A DNA stretch of 64,000 bases from positions 38,476,732-38,540,731 of the forward strand of contig CP136065.1 in NCBI GenBank assembly GCA_032622095.1. The letters are read 5' to 3'. Source of the stretch: Siphonodentalium dalli (lineage: Eukaryota; Mollusca; Scaphopoda; Gadilida; Siphonodentaliidae). Positions 34,471-45,214 of this stretch are shown piece after piece. The notes under the pieces were generated by a model, which worked only from the letters and a program-made list of their open reading frames with translations, was not told the origin of the DNA and did no database searches. How positions within the stretch are numbered: position 1 is the first letter of the stretch; every line of letters begins with the position of its first letter. Both the position numbers and the translations under genes were made by a program.

Positions 34471-35427
34471 ATGCTGGGTGGGGTGGTTAGAATATCTATT
34501 ATATATTTTGGAACTTCTGTCTGTATGTATGTGTAAAAAGCCACGAGAAGTGCCATCGCACCGCTTCTGAGAACGTCCGAGCACTCCTTCACCCTTCGCC
34601 CTGCCAGCGGCGTTGGAATTGGTGGGTTAATGATTAAGGAGCGTTCGTATCTGCCGTGTCGTTGTTAAAGAGCGTTTATATACACGAGTATAAATACGGC
34701 TCAATCGACCGTCTCGGAAACTGGGGATATCGAGACGAAATTTCCTACTCAGGGCTTCCAAGGGACGGGGGAGATTTTCGTCGGGTCAGTTTGTCCGCCT
34801 GAGGTGACCCACAAATGACCTTGGGCGATATCTCGGTCGTCAGCGGTGACGTCGACGTGAAATTTGTTATGTATGGTCAACTCGGGACGGGGAATATGTT
34901 TGTCCACCAACGTGACCTTGAAACGGGTACCCGCAAATGATAGCATGCTGTCGGCGTGCCTGTACGGGGTTACCTTGAAAAACAAAAAATTAATGGATGG
35001 ACCAAAGCCATGGGACCAATCCCGCCAGTGGCGGGCTAATCTGCTAGTATATGTATATATATATGCCGATAAATTCGTGCTCACGTTATATAGGTTGACT
35101 AACCGGAACGGATTTATCAGACAGAACATCGATCAACACGATTTGGAATGCAGGTTACGTTCAGCGCGAACAATATTCTTATCAATCGGTCAATTGGGAA
35201 CAGTTGTCCAAAGCCTGATACAATTATGGCTGCATGTCAGTGCACGATACAACAAAACAAACTGACCGAGTGTCTCTATTTAAATGGATTTTGGGGGTTA
35301 CACGCCGAATAAATTGATACTCTATCCGTCGCACGGTTAGGACATTACGGCTACGGTTAGAAAATGGACATAATTCGTTGCTCTATACGTGAGTTGGGAA
35401 ACCTCTCTGTTTTTGGCCCTATACATT
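34471..35427. other. No recognised gene
   Basis: Less AT-rich around 34600-35000. Two overlapping open frames (34749-35129 minus, 34864-35265 plus) have no recognisable domain. It may be a decayed repeat. Confidence 0.35.
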
Positions 35428-35814
35428 ATAGACCTTTCGCATAATCACTATCACGGATAGGATATATTGCCCTGGTAAGATGGACACCATCACAACTTAC
35501 ATACGATAGTTAATTTGTGATACGGAATATGCCCCACAATATTCAGTTACACATATATTTGACGGAAAAAGTAACGTGTGTCTCTTTCAGATCCCATGTT
35601 CTTATCCGTGTGTTATACGCCACACGGATAATATTAAAGCGTCCACAAGTAGGATCGATGGCACAGCATTGACACATATGAAAATAATTAAACTGCGTGG
35701 GAATATTTCGTCTCACATAAGAACCCCCGAGCGTAAAGATTGAATTTTTGGCCGCATGCTGGCAGGATATTGTCCATATCCGTAATCGTAATCGTGATTT
35801 TGCGAAAGGTCTCT
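35428..35814. mobile_element. MITE with GACCTTTCGCA termini
   Basis: The left TAGACCTTTCGCATAATCAC is mirrored by GTGATTTTGCGAAAGGTCT on the right. Inner blocks GGATAGGATATATTG / CAGGATATTGTCC also correspond. A smaller stem-loop (TTATCCGTGTG / CACACGGATAA) lies at 35602-35631. Target duplication unresolved, possibly TA. Confidence 0.78.
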
Positions 35815-35904
35815 ATTAAATTTAGGAATAGCTGAAGGTAGTCGTAACTCTACCCGTGAGTTACGAAACTATGATGCGAAGCTCGAATTGAGCCGTGTAT
35901 ATGT

Positions 35905-36304
35905 TTAACCCTTTACCCAACAAACTCTCCAAAACCGGCCAAATAAAGCTTTAACAGCCTAAAATATCTTCGGTCTGTCTCAATAGAACCATACAAATAT
36001 GGATATCATTGGAACCGGCTCCTTGACCACATTGTGATAGTTACAGTTATGCCCTGTGCCAATGCATTCTCTTATATGTGCGAGTCGACCATAGGTCGCC
36101 TCGCATATATAAGAGAATGCATTGGCCTAAAAAAAATCTTTTTTTAACACTTTTTACCATTTTTTCTTACATTCTTTAACAATTTTATAATTTTTAATGT
36201 GTTAAGCCAATGCATTCTCTTATATATGCGAGGCGACCTATGGTCGACTCGCATATATAAGAGAATGCATTGACACAGGGCCCTTCTGTTGGGTAAAGGG
36301 TTAA
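35905..36304. mobile_element. TTAA MITE family T1, copy 2
   Basis: Complete: TTAACCCTTTACCCAACA at the left, the exact complement at the right, and both core hairpins. Close to copy 1 and to 39522-39909; the central spacer contains TTTTTCTTACATTCTTTAAC. Confidence 0.9.
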
Positions 36305-36496
36305 TAAGAGTTTATCTTGCCTGATACATTCGTTCACGGTACAGCCTCGGGTCGTGTACTCCGAGACGTGCAATACAATTCGTACTCAGCAATACATCAT
36401 CTCAAATATTCGTTAGTTCAGCGAGTCCAATGTCATCGCATATCACGAATTCCTAGTGAGATTTTAACGATCTCATGATAAATGTGCGTCTGTATC
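36305..36496. other. No recognised feature
   Basis: Short spacer; nothing supported. Confidence 0.5.
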
Positions 36497-36519
36497 GGGG
36501 GGGGGGGGGGGGGGGGGGG
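36497..36519 (+). repeat. Homopolymer run of 23 G
   Basis: An uninterrupted G run with potential to form a G-quadruplex. The length may be affected by sequencing. It is followed by C-rich CCCACCCACCCCCACC tracts to 36720. Confidence 0.9.
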
Positions 36520-37066
36520 TCGGAAAAAAAATTCAGGCACGTATGGCATTTTTTCCCTTTCGATCATTTTTTGTACCCACCCACCCCCACCGCCAAATTT
36601 GTTTCCGTTTTCGGCAGTTTTTTCCGACCATTTTTTTTTAGTTGCGGAAAAAATTGCTTGTTGGTGGCTTTGACCACCCACCCACCCCGGCATACGTGCC
36701 GGAATTTTTTTTTCTCACCCCCCCTGTCTGTATATCGAAATACTGAGGGTTTTTAACCCTTTCATGAGGTTCGTGACGGGAGCTACGCTGGTGCAGCATT
36801 AAAGATCCTGTGCCAGCGCGTTATCTTATATATGCGAGTCTCCCATAGGGAGCCTCGCATAGCCATATATAAGAGAATGCACTGGCTTACAAGATCAAGT
36901 TAAATATTGTTAGGCCAATGCATTTCTCTTATATATGCGAGGCGCCCTATGGGAGACTCGCTTATGTAAGATAATGCATTGGCACATTGGTGCAGCAGTA
37001 AAGATCCCGTACCAGTGCACGAATTATCTTATATATGCGAGTCTCCGATATATATATATATATATA

Positions 37067-37681
37067 CTAGCTGGTGGACCCGACTTCGTCCGGGCTGTTT
37101 CCCCTCAGCTTTTCGGCAAATTGCGCGATTTGACATTGAATTGACCATTTTGAAGGTCAAGGTCAGGTCGAGGTCACGATTTGACCCGTCCAAAACACTC
37201 CCCGGACAAAATTACCCGACAAAAGTACCCGTCGAAATCCGTCAGGTTTTACCCGATTTGACCTTGAATTGACCATTTTGAAGGTCAAGGTCAGGTCGGG
37301 TTAACGATTTGACCCGTCCAAAACCCTATGTATCAAATGTTGTCGAAATCCCGTCAAAATTCGCGATTTTATCTTGAATTGACAATTTTGAAGGTCAAGG
37401 TCAGGTAGGGTGACGATTTGACACGATTTAACACTCCCCGGACAAAAGTACCCATGGGTATCAAATTTCGTCGAAATCCGTCCCGTTTTACCCGATTTGA
37501 CCTTGAATTGACATTTGAAGGTCAAGGTCAGGTCGGAGTCACGATTTGACCCGTCCAAAACACTCCCTGGACAAAAATAACCCTAGGTATCAAATTTCGT
37601 CAAAATCCGTCTGGCAATTTTCCCGGCCATAGCTAACAGACATACAAACAGACAATTAGAAGTCCCAAAATATATATCAGA
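37067..37681 (-). mobile_element. Helitron-like non-autonomous element 1 of a tandem pair
   Basis: On the minus strand it starts TCTGATATATATTTTGGGAC and ends with a hairpin (CCCG...CGGG around GACGAAGT), then CCACCAG and CTAG. These are the 5'-TC and hairpin-CTRR-3' hallmarks of Helitrons. The base outside the CTAG end is T on that strand, as expected for A|T insertion. Inside is a roughly 117-bp repeat with TTGACCTTGAATTGACC and AAGGTCAAGGTCAGGTCG. No Rep/helicase. Confidence 0.78.
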
Positions 37682-38653
37682 CTAGCCGATGAGCCCGACG
37701 TTGTCCTGGCTATTCAAAAATTCAAGTCGATAGCTCTACCCAGCCCGAAATTTCAAGTCGATAGCTCTACCCGTTTCCGAGATCTGGTCTGCGCATGCGC
37801 GAAGCTGGTGTCGCACGGGCTCGGCGACCCGATAAAATTCGTATCCGGGGCAAGATACATTCACATACCAAATTTCAAGTCGATAGCTCCACCCGTTTCC
37901 GAGATCTCGTCTGCGCATGCACGAAGCTGGCGTCGCACGGGCTCGGCGACCCGATAAAATTCGTATCCGGGGCAAGATACATTCACATACCAAATTTCAA
38001 GTCGATAGCTCCACCCGTTTCCTATATCTGGTCTGCACATGCGCGAAGCTGGCGTCGCACGTGCTCGGGGACCCGATAAAATTCGTATCCGGGGCAAGAT
38101 ACATTCACATAGCAAATTTCAAGTCGATAGCTCCACCCGTTTCCGAGATCTCGTCTGCGCATGATCGAAGCGGGCGCCGCACGGGCTTGCCAATACGACA
38201 ACGTCCACCGCCTGGTCAAACTACACACACGTACCAAGTTTCGTCCCGATCGGTCGAGAATCGTAGATACGATACGTTGTCCGGGCTATTCAAAAACCAA
38301 ATTTCAATTCGATAGCTCTACCCGTTTCCGAGATCTGGTCTGCGCATGTGCGAAGCTGGCGTCGCACGGGCTCGGCGACCCGATAAAATTCGTATCCGGG
38401 GCATGATACATTCACATAGCAAATTTCAAGTCGATAGCTCCACCCGGTTCCGAGATCTCGTCTGCGCATGCGCGAAGCGGGCGCCGCACGGGCTCGCCAA
38501 TACGACAACGTCCACCGCCTGGTCAAACTACACACACGTACCAAGTTTCGTCCCGATCGGTCGAGAATCGTAGATTTGTATAAATGACAAACATACAGAC
38601 AAACATACAGACAGACAAACATACAGACAGAGGTCTTCAAAATATATATGAGA
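37682..38653 (-). mobile_element. Helitron-like non-autonomous element 2 of a tandem pair
   Basis: The minus strand starts TCTCATATATATTTTGAAG and ends AGCCaGGACAACGTCGGGCT hairpin, CATCGG, CTAG. It directly abuts the TC end of the element at 37067-37681. The interior has four copies of a 122-bp repeat (CGAGATCTGGTCTGCGCATG, CGGGCTCGGCGACCCG) plus partial copies. A (CAGA/CATACAGA)n microsatellite lies near the 5' end. Flanking T on the plus strand agrees with A|T target choice. Confidence 0.85.
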
Positions 38654-39012
38654 TAGAGAGAGAGAGAGCCTCGCATATATAAGAGAATGCAATGGCTTCA
38701 ATGTCAAAGTAAACATTATTAGGCAAATGCATTCTTTTATATATGCGAGGCTCCCAGGGTTTTCGCAAAAATTCAGGAAACACAGGGTTAATGGTGATTG
38801 GAATGTGTGGGTTTCATATGTCTTCCGTGGCCATTCACATAACTCTCGCCCTAGTCACCAAACCCGACAGTTGATAATTTGTTTATATGTTTAAATTACG
38901 GATTGTCGGTCATTATACGTATTGCTCAAAATTGTCAAATATGTAGATCATTTGCAACCATCTAGTTTGTCACGTGCGGCTACCTTCGTCTATCCATATT
39001 GGCCACGGTGGT

Positions 39013-39300
39013 CAGGGACGTCGCGACGGGAGGGGGGGGGGGGGGGGTGATTGGGGTAAAGCCCCAACTTTGGTAAAAATCTCAATAGTTGAAAGTATTA
39101 ACACCACCTAAAGGTCAAAACTGTTCTCATTGTTTGATTTTCCAACAAGTAATTAATGTGAAATTTGTTGTTTTTAGACCAACAGTGACATATGTTTCTA
39201 CTTTTGGTCTGAAATGGTCATCAATTGGAAATTTTCCAACCATAGGGGGAGGTGTCAGGTTGGAAATCTCCGACAGTTGAGCCAAAAGCTACACGTTTTG
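39013..39300. mobile_element. Family X (hAT-type) left-end fragment with 16-G run
   Basis: TCAGGGACGTCGCGACGGGA is followed by 16 G (39032-39047) and family blocks such as TTGGAAATTTTCCAACCATA. The right end is not found. Confidence 0.55.
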
Positions 39301-39521
39301 AGATACCTGTTCAAATTGTAGCAGAACGTGTAAACAATAATCCGGTGGCAGAGACAAGCTGTCCACAATGCGGTCACCGATATGCTTAGTTGGTTTTCCA
39401 CACAAATACTACTGCCTGCATAACGTTGGTGGCTCTTTCAGGTATTATAGAGTATTGGATTATTTCTATTTGCTATATACACGTTTAGTAATGTCACATG
39501 TCCGTATACGGTTCGACACTT

Positions 39522-39909
39522 TTAACCCTTTACCCAACAAACCGGCCAAATAAAGCTTCAACAGCCTAAAATATCTTCGGTCTGTCTCAATAGAACCATA
39601 CAAATATGGATATCATTGGAACCGGCTCCTTGACCACATTGTGATAGTTACAGTTATGCCCTGTGCCAATGCATTCTCTTATATATGCGAGTCGACCATA
39701 GGTCGCCTCGCATATATAAGAGAATGCATTGGCCTAAACAAAATCTTTTTTTAACACTTTTTACCATTTTTTCTTACATTCTTTAAATTTTTTATAATTT
39801 TTAATGTGTTAAGCCAATGCATTCTTATATATGCGAGGCGACCTATGGTCGACTCGCATATATAAGAGAATGCATTGGCACATGGCCCTTCTGTTGGGTA
39901 AAGGGTTAA
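39522..39909. mobile_element. TTAA MITE family T1, copy 3
   Basis: Complete T1 copy with TTAA edges and both hairpins. One hairpin arm has lost two bases (GCATTCTTATATATGCG). Confidence 0.9.
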
Positions 39910-40355
39910 ACAGTTTGACCATGTACCAGTAGCAGAAGGGTGACGTGAGTCAGTAGATCATGCCACGAATCTCTACTCTGGATACGTCCGTAGAGATCAT
40001 ATTCCACCTGGGAACTTTTTGAAGTTTTGACAGGGAACCTTATAGGAATCACTGAACTAAATGGTTTCCTATAGACGAGTGTTAACGCTTCAGCCAAATT
40101 AACCGAATGTGTTATCCAGCTAGATTGACACCAGCTGATCACGAAAATGGAAGAAAAATCATAGGTCATGTGTACTTTTTAAAATAAATCCCCAAGTGTA
40201 CGACAGGGCTATCAGCCAAAGTTTACCTGGAAAAACCCAGAACTACAGCAGCTAGTTCAATAAATTTCTCACTCACAAAAATCCATTCAAACATTAATTC
40301 ACCAGTTTAAATTATTTAGATATGATGTACAAATCAAATAAACAAGATTTCACCA

Positions 40356-41106
40356 TCTCATATATATTTTGAAGACCTCTGTCTGTCTGTCTGTTTGTCT
40401 GTTTGTTTGTCTGTCTGTCATTAATACAAATCTACGATTCTCGACCGATCGGGACGAAACTTGGTACGTGTGTGTAGTTTGACCAGGCGGTCGTCGTTGT
40501 TGTATTGGCGACCCGTGCGACGCCCATGCAGCGCATGCGCAGACGAGATCTCGGAAACGGGTGGAGCTATCGACTTGAAATTTGCTATGTGAATGTATCT
40601 TGCCCCGGATACGAATTTTATCGGGTCGCCGAGCCCGTGCGACGCCAGCTTCGCGCATGCGCAGACGAGATCTCGGAAACGGGTGGAGCTATTGACTTGA
40701 AATTTGCTATGTGAATGTATCTTTCCCCGGATACGAATTTTATCGGGTCGCCGAGCCCGTGCGACGCCAGCTTCGCGCATGCGCAGACCAAATATAGGAA
40801 ACGGGTGGAGCTATCGACTTGAAATTTGCTATGTGAATGTATCTTGCCCCGGATACGAATTTTATCGGGTCGCCGAGCCCGTGCGACGCCAGCTTCGCGC
40901 ATGCGCAGACCATATCTCGGAAACTGGTGGAGCTATCGACTTGAAAATGTGAATGTATCTTGCCCCGGATACGAATTTTATCGGGTCGCCGAGCCCATGC
41001 GACGCCAGCTTCGAGCATGCGCAGACCAGATCTCGGAAACGGGTGGAGCTATCGACTTGAAATTTGGTTTTTGAATAGCCCGGACAACGTCGGGCTCATC
41101 GGCTAG
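40356..41106 (+). mobile_element. Helitron-like non-autonomous element 3, tandem pair
   Basis: Starts TCTCATATATATTTTGAAG after an A (40355). It has a (CTGT)n tract, then about four 122-bp repeats, and ends with hairpin AGCCCG-GACAACGT-CGGGCT (41077-41096), CATCGG and CTAG (41103-41106). This is the clearest example of the canonical ends. No coding frame for Rep/helicase; long open frames are products of the GC-rich repeats. Confidence 0.87.
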
Positions 41107-41645
41107 TCTCATATATATTTTGAAGACCTCTGTTTGTCTGTTTGTTTGTCTGTATGTTTGTTTGTCTGTCATTGATACAAATCTACGATTCTCGACCGAT
41201 CGGGACGAAACTTGGTACGTGTGTGTAGTTTGACCAGGCGGTGGACGTTGTCGCATTGGCGAGCCCGTGCGGCGCCCGCTTCGCGCATGCGCAGACGAGA
41301 TCTCGGAAACGGGTGGAGCTATCGACTTGAACTTTGCTATGTGAATGTATCTTGCCCCGGATACGAATTTTATCGGGTCGCCGAGCCCGTGCGACGCCAG
41401 CTTCGCGCATGCGCAGACGAGATCTCGGAAACGGGTGGAGCTATCGACTTGAAATTTGCTATGTGAATGTATCTTTCCCCGGATACGAATTGTATCGGGT
41501 CGCCGAGCCCGTGCGACGCCAGCTTCGCACATGCGCAGACCAGATCTCGGAAACGGGTAGAGCTATCGACTTGAAATTTCGGGCTGGGTAGAGCTATCGA
41601 ATTGAATTTTTGAATAGCCAGGACAACGTCGGGCTCATCGGCTAG
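41107..41645 (+). mobile_element. Helitron-like non-autonomous element 4, tandem pair
   Basis: Begins TCTCATATATATTTTGAAG immediately after the CTAG of the preceding element and ends CATCGGCTAG before a T (41646). It has fewer 122-bp repeats than element 3 and one mismatch in the terminal hairpin. The pair as a whole is flanked by A on the left and T on the right, as for one Helitron insertion. Confidence 0.86.
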
Positions 41646-42339
41646 TTTAATATATCACAAGTATCAGGTGAAGGCCATTCTTCAGTTACCTTCACCTCTA
41701 ACGGTTCACTACCCCCGAGTCTGGAACACATATAGCTCCCTGATTCCTATACAGTCGAAACAATAAAACGCGGGGAATATATTTCTTAGTTACATGTATA
41801 ACCCGTTCTTTAATAATATACTTCACTGTGGGTGAAGGTCCCAGCTCGAAATTGCACGATATAAGTGACTTTGTTAGCGATTTAGCTTTTCGTCGCTTAC
41901 AATTATGGCATTTCTCCTGGATAATTAATTCAATGTTTATTGCGATATTGACTCACAAAAGTCACATAAAAGCATGTAATCTCGAGCTGAGACCATCCCC
42001 TAAAGTGAAGTATATTTTTGAGGAACAAGTATTAACAAATATATACCCTGCCTTGTTTGTTCAATATTATAAAATCCCTGTCAGAACGGGTCAGAACATC
42101 AAAAAAGTTCCCTGGGTTTGTACTGGTGGAATATGATCTCTACGGGCGTTAGCGAGAGTAGATATTCATGGCATGATCTAGTGAGTCAGATGACTGTCGT
42201 TGGCTATTATACCGACCGTGGGGTACTTTTAACCCCCAAATATAGGGAGCAGATCCAACCCCTGAAAGTGTTGACCTTTACTTCATAAATAACATGAGAT
42301 TATTTAAAGAGACAACACCCGATTCAACATCAAATCCTA

Positions 42340-42519
42340 TATGGTGGCGGAAATATATGAGCATACATAAGAGAATGTACTGGCTTACAAGGTAAATAGG
42401 CCAAGGTAAATAGGCCAAGGTAAATAGGCCAAGGTAAATAGGCCAAGGTAATTAGGCCAAGGTAAATAGGCCAAGGTTTTCACATAAAAGTCAGGACGCT
42501 CCAGGCATTTAAGGGTTAA
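42340..42519. mobile_element. TTAA MITE family T3, degraded, with 14-bp expansion
   Basis: Has GAGAATGTACTGGCTTACAA and ends GCTCCAGGCATTTAAGGGTTAA like T3. Between them, six copies of CCAAGGTAAATAGG (42390-42474) form a short tandem array, seemingly an expansion of the T3 spacer AAGGTAAATATTG. Confidence 0.65.
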
Positions 42520-42569
42520 ATGACGTATTCATTCGCTGATTCGCACAACTAAACGTTGGAGTTAAATAA

Positions 42570-42668
42570 GTTTTAAGGATTCATCCGCTGACCAGGGACT
42601 ATTTTAAGAATTAATCCGCTGACCAGGGACTATTTTAAGTATTAATCCGCTGACCAGGGACTATTTTG
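42570..42668. repeat. 31-bp tandem repeat, three units
   Basis: ATCCGCTGACCAGGGACTAT recurs at 42584, 42615 and 42646. Confidence 0.92.
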
Positions 42669-42904
42669 TCACATATTATCTACACATTTAACTAACTAAA
42701 ATGATGGAAAGTGTATACTATATATACACAGAATAATTAATTGGTTTCGATGACAACGTCACATAATTCACTTGGGAAGTCGGCCCTATACTTGTACATG
42801 TCACTGGTAGAATATAAAAGACTTGGTGCCACTGTTCTGCATATGGTAGAGGGGTATTGACGCAAGAGCTATACTCGACCTTCACCTCAGAAATGATAAC
42901 AAAA

Positions 42905-43045
42905 TGTTAAAATAATGTAAGAAATAATGATAAAAAAATTATAAAAGTTGTTAAAGAATGTAAGAAAAAATTATAAAAATTGATAAAGAATGTAAGAAAA
43001 AATTATAAAAATTGTTAAAGAATGTAAGAACAAATGATCAAATTG
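42905..43045. repeat. AT-rich tandem repeat related to the T1/T2 MITE spacer, block 1
   Basis: Repeats of about 31 bases with AATGTAAGAAAAAATTATAA and AATTGTTAAAG. The reverse complement of the same words occurs as the spacer between the two hairpins in T1 and T2 elements. Confidence 0.75.
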
Positions 43046-43418
43046 TTAAAGGGTTACATTAAATTACGAATTTCCGTGTACAAGACGTAATCGAATTAAT
43101 TGAGGGATAGTGGATTGGTAAACCCATGGCACACACGATCGTTTAAAACAGTATGCTGATACGGGGCGAAAACTCAAGCCACTCATTGACTAGTGACTAT
43201 ACTATAACTTAAATGAGTATATGGGACTAGTATGCATATAATATAATTTTATTTGATACATTTGGTTGAAAACTGTACAAAAACTACTCGACAACGACAA
43301 TTTGTATTTTTGCATTCCGGTAAATTTGCCATCCGTAACACTATACTTCGTACTCAACAGACTTTCAAATAATGGAAAAATGGTTACCTTATTCTACGAC
43401 TCAGAGGCTATAGAAACC
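43046..43418. other. No recognised feature
   Basis: AT-rich spacer; nothing supported. Confidence 0.5.
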
Positions 43419-43440
43419 AACAACAACAACAACAACAACA
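43419..43440 (+). repeat. (CAA)n microsatellite
   Basis: Seven CAA units. Confidence 0.95.
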
Positions 43441-43454
43441 TTTGAGTACAGTTT

Positions 43455-43590
43455 CCCTTTAACAAATAGAAGAACAAATTATAAAAATTATTATAGAATG
43501 TAAAGAAAATGCTAAAAACAAATGCTAAAAATTGTCAAAGAATGTAAGAAAAAATGATAAAAAAAATGATCAAAATTTTAAAGAATGACG
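43455..43590. repeat. AT-rich tandem repeat related to the MITE spacer, block 2
   Basis: Same AATGTAAGAAAAAATG / AAATTGTCAAAG words as block 1, more irregular. Confidence 0.7.
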
Positions 43591-43795
43591 CACAGAATCT
43601 ACCCATTCGTTTATTTTCGGAAATGTATATTCTATATATAAAACACACGTTTGTTCAATTAAATAAAACAATATCGACCTAATTTTCAGCATGCTGCATG
43701 CTCCGTACCGCAAGATAAAACTCGAACCTATGGTTCTCGTTATACCATCGCGTCACAATAAACTCGTGCAATAACGTTAACCAGTTCACACACTA

Positions 43796-44184
43796 AGGGT
43801 AAGTTCATACACTGGCAAGTTTGCGCGGTATGGTTTGCTGACATTTCGTCGTAGAAAACGATATGGTTCCAGAATATGAGCGGAAAAAATATATATATAA
43901 TGCATCTGTACCACAGCTAACTACGTGCGAAGCAAAATATATGTAGTACTACCTGTAGCGATGCTATCGGAATTTGCCTGTAAATAGCATGCAATTATCT
44001 CACAAGAATCGACCATCACTGTTACAAGTGGAAATACATAAACATTACTACCCATGTCGTTAGCTTTGGTAAAGATGCATGCTATATGCACGTTTCCGTT
44101 CATATTATGGCACCATGTGGTTTTCTATGACGAAATGCCTAAAAAACCATACCGTACAAACTTGCCAGTGTATGAACGTACCCT
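43796..44184. mobile_element. MITE with about 70-bp TIRs
   Basis: TCATACACTGGCAAGTTTG, GGTATGGTTT and ATTTCGTCGTAGAAAAC on the left pair with the reverse complements at 44102-44184. The terminal AGGGTA/TACCCT is shared. The interior is non-coding and AT-rich. Confidence 0.85.
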
Positions 44185-44598
44185 AATATAAGTCTTTTGT
44201 CGTTCTGTCTATTTGTTGTTTTTCAGGAAGTGACAAAGCTTGCTTTTATACTATCTTTGCTGCAAAATAAACCAATAGTTGCATCCACCATGCAGATACT
44301 ATAGTAAGTGCTCCAGGTTTTCAATGAATCAATTCTCTGCGCTACCTTGAATGTATCTTCACTGTTTGATAAATAATGAGGGGGCGACAGGGCCCCTCAT
44401 GTTTGTTTAATAAGAACGGAGTATAAACGATTGACATATCATAGAGCAACACGAGAGAGTCCGGTCATGTTGTTATCCGCGACCGAGACCTGATTATCGA
44501 TTTCTGGTGTCTCCTATTTGGTCCCCGTTCGCAGCGCTCCAGAAATCTCCCACCCACGCAGACCCACGCGGCAACTTATAGTTGGGCTCGATTACGAT
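44185..44598. other. No recognised feature
   Basis: Mixed sequence; nothing supported. Confidence 0.5.
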
Positions 44599-44606
44599 CG
44601 CGGAAA

Positions 44607-44710
44607 CACAGGTCCCCAGAACAAAAATTGACCCCACCCCCAATAATACTTAATCCTATAGGATTAAGTATTATTGGGGGTAGGGTCAATTTTTGTTCTG
44701 GGGACCTGTG
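44607..44710. mobile_element. 104-bp hairpin element with perfect 8-bp target duplication
   Basis: Two 52-bp arms (CACAGGTCCCCAGAAC... / ...GTTCTGGGGACCTGTG) meet without a spacer at 44658/44659 and differ at one base. The element is flanked by CGCGGAAA on both sides (44599-44606 and 44711-44718). An 8-bp duplication fits hAT-type transposition. Such a small, fully palindromic unit must depend on another element's transposase. Confidence 0.9.
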
Positions 44711-44718
44711 CGCGGAAA

Positions 44719-45214
44719 GCATATCCCGACGAGATGTTTAAAAAAATGGAACCTTTGAATCAAAATGTTGATGAACTATAGCTAAACAAATTCCCACAAG
44801 CCGTGCTGTGCTACCCACACATGTGTATACAAGAAAACCATAATCAGAAATGGTAACGCCCTCACGATCATATTATTAGCCATAAATATAAATTATAATA
44901 TAAAATATATTGGTTACATGAATGCACCGCCTCCGAATTCCGTTAAAACAACTAATCCTTCAAATTATTACAAAAAACTACGGCTTATTACTGCAGGTTT
45001 CTCATTCACACCAGAAAGCTTCTAAATGCGGTTACAAAATCGGCGACATTGTGTTCCCACCAATAGTGTATGGCTCAGCCATTGTTCATAACTATACATC
45101 GGAAGCAATTAACGCGGTCATATTAGTTACATACTGCAACTATAAGGCATCCAACGATACACACCCCACGAAAACCCGAAATGTGTTGTCATGCGAGATA
45201 TCCCATCGCTATAG
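44719..45214. other. No recognised gene
   Basis: An open frame at 44922-45224 shows no known domain and runs into the retrotransposon remnant that follows. Confidence 0.4.

Larger units (their letters stand above)
36753..38791. mobile_element. TTAA MITE family T3, split by a pair of Helitron-like elements
   Basis: The left part 36753-37060 starts TTAACCCTTTCATGAGG and contains three core-type hairpin segments. The right part 38664-38791 resumes with CCTCGCATATATAAGAGAAT and ends GGGTTAA. TTAA flanks both edges. The gap is filled by two Helitron-like elements and short TA and GA tracts. Confidence 0.8.
39954..42180. mobile_element. Mutator-like MITE family M, copy 3, interrupted
   Basis: The left TIR starts TAGATCATGCCACGAATCTC and the right TIR ends ATTCATGGCATGATCTA. 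The flanks GTGAGTCAG (39945-39953) and GTGAGTCAG (42181-42189) are an exact 9-bp direct repeat, which is the size made by Mutator-like transposases. Two Helitron-like elements fill 40356-41645. The right half (41755-42180) aligns with copies 1 and 2 and carries a single TTAA at 41810-41813 where copy 1 holds a T1 MITE. The left interior differs from the other copies. Confidence 0.85.

Noticed and set aside
37736-41591. Clusters of overlapping 60-180-codon frames with MREAGVARARRPDK-type sequence
   Set aside because: They are translations of the GC-rich 122-bp Helitron repeats and appear on both strands in all copies.
43725-43775. Minus-strand tRNA-like boxes (GCGATGGTATAAC and GGTTCGAG)
   Set aside because: T-arm and acceptor stems do not pair, and the box spacing is too short for a plausible cloverleaf.
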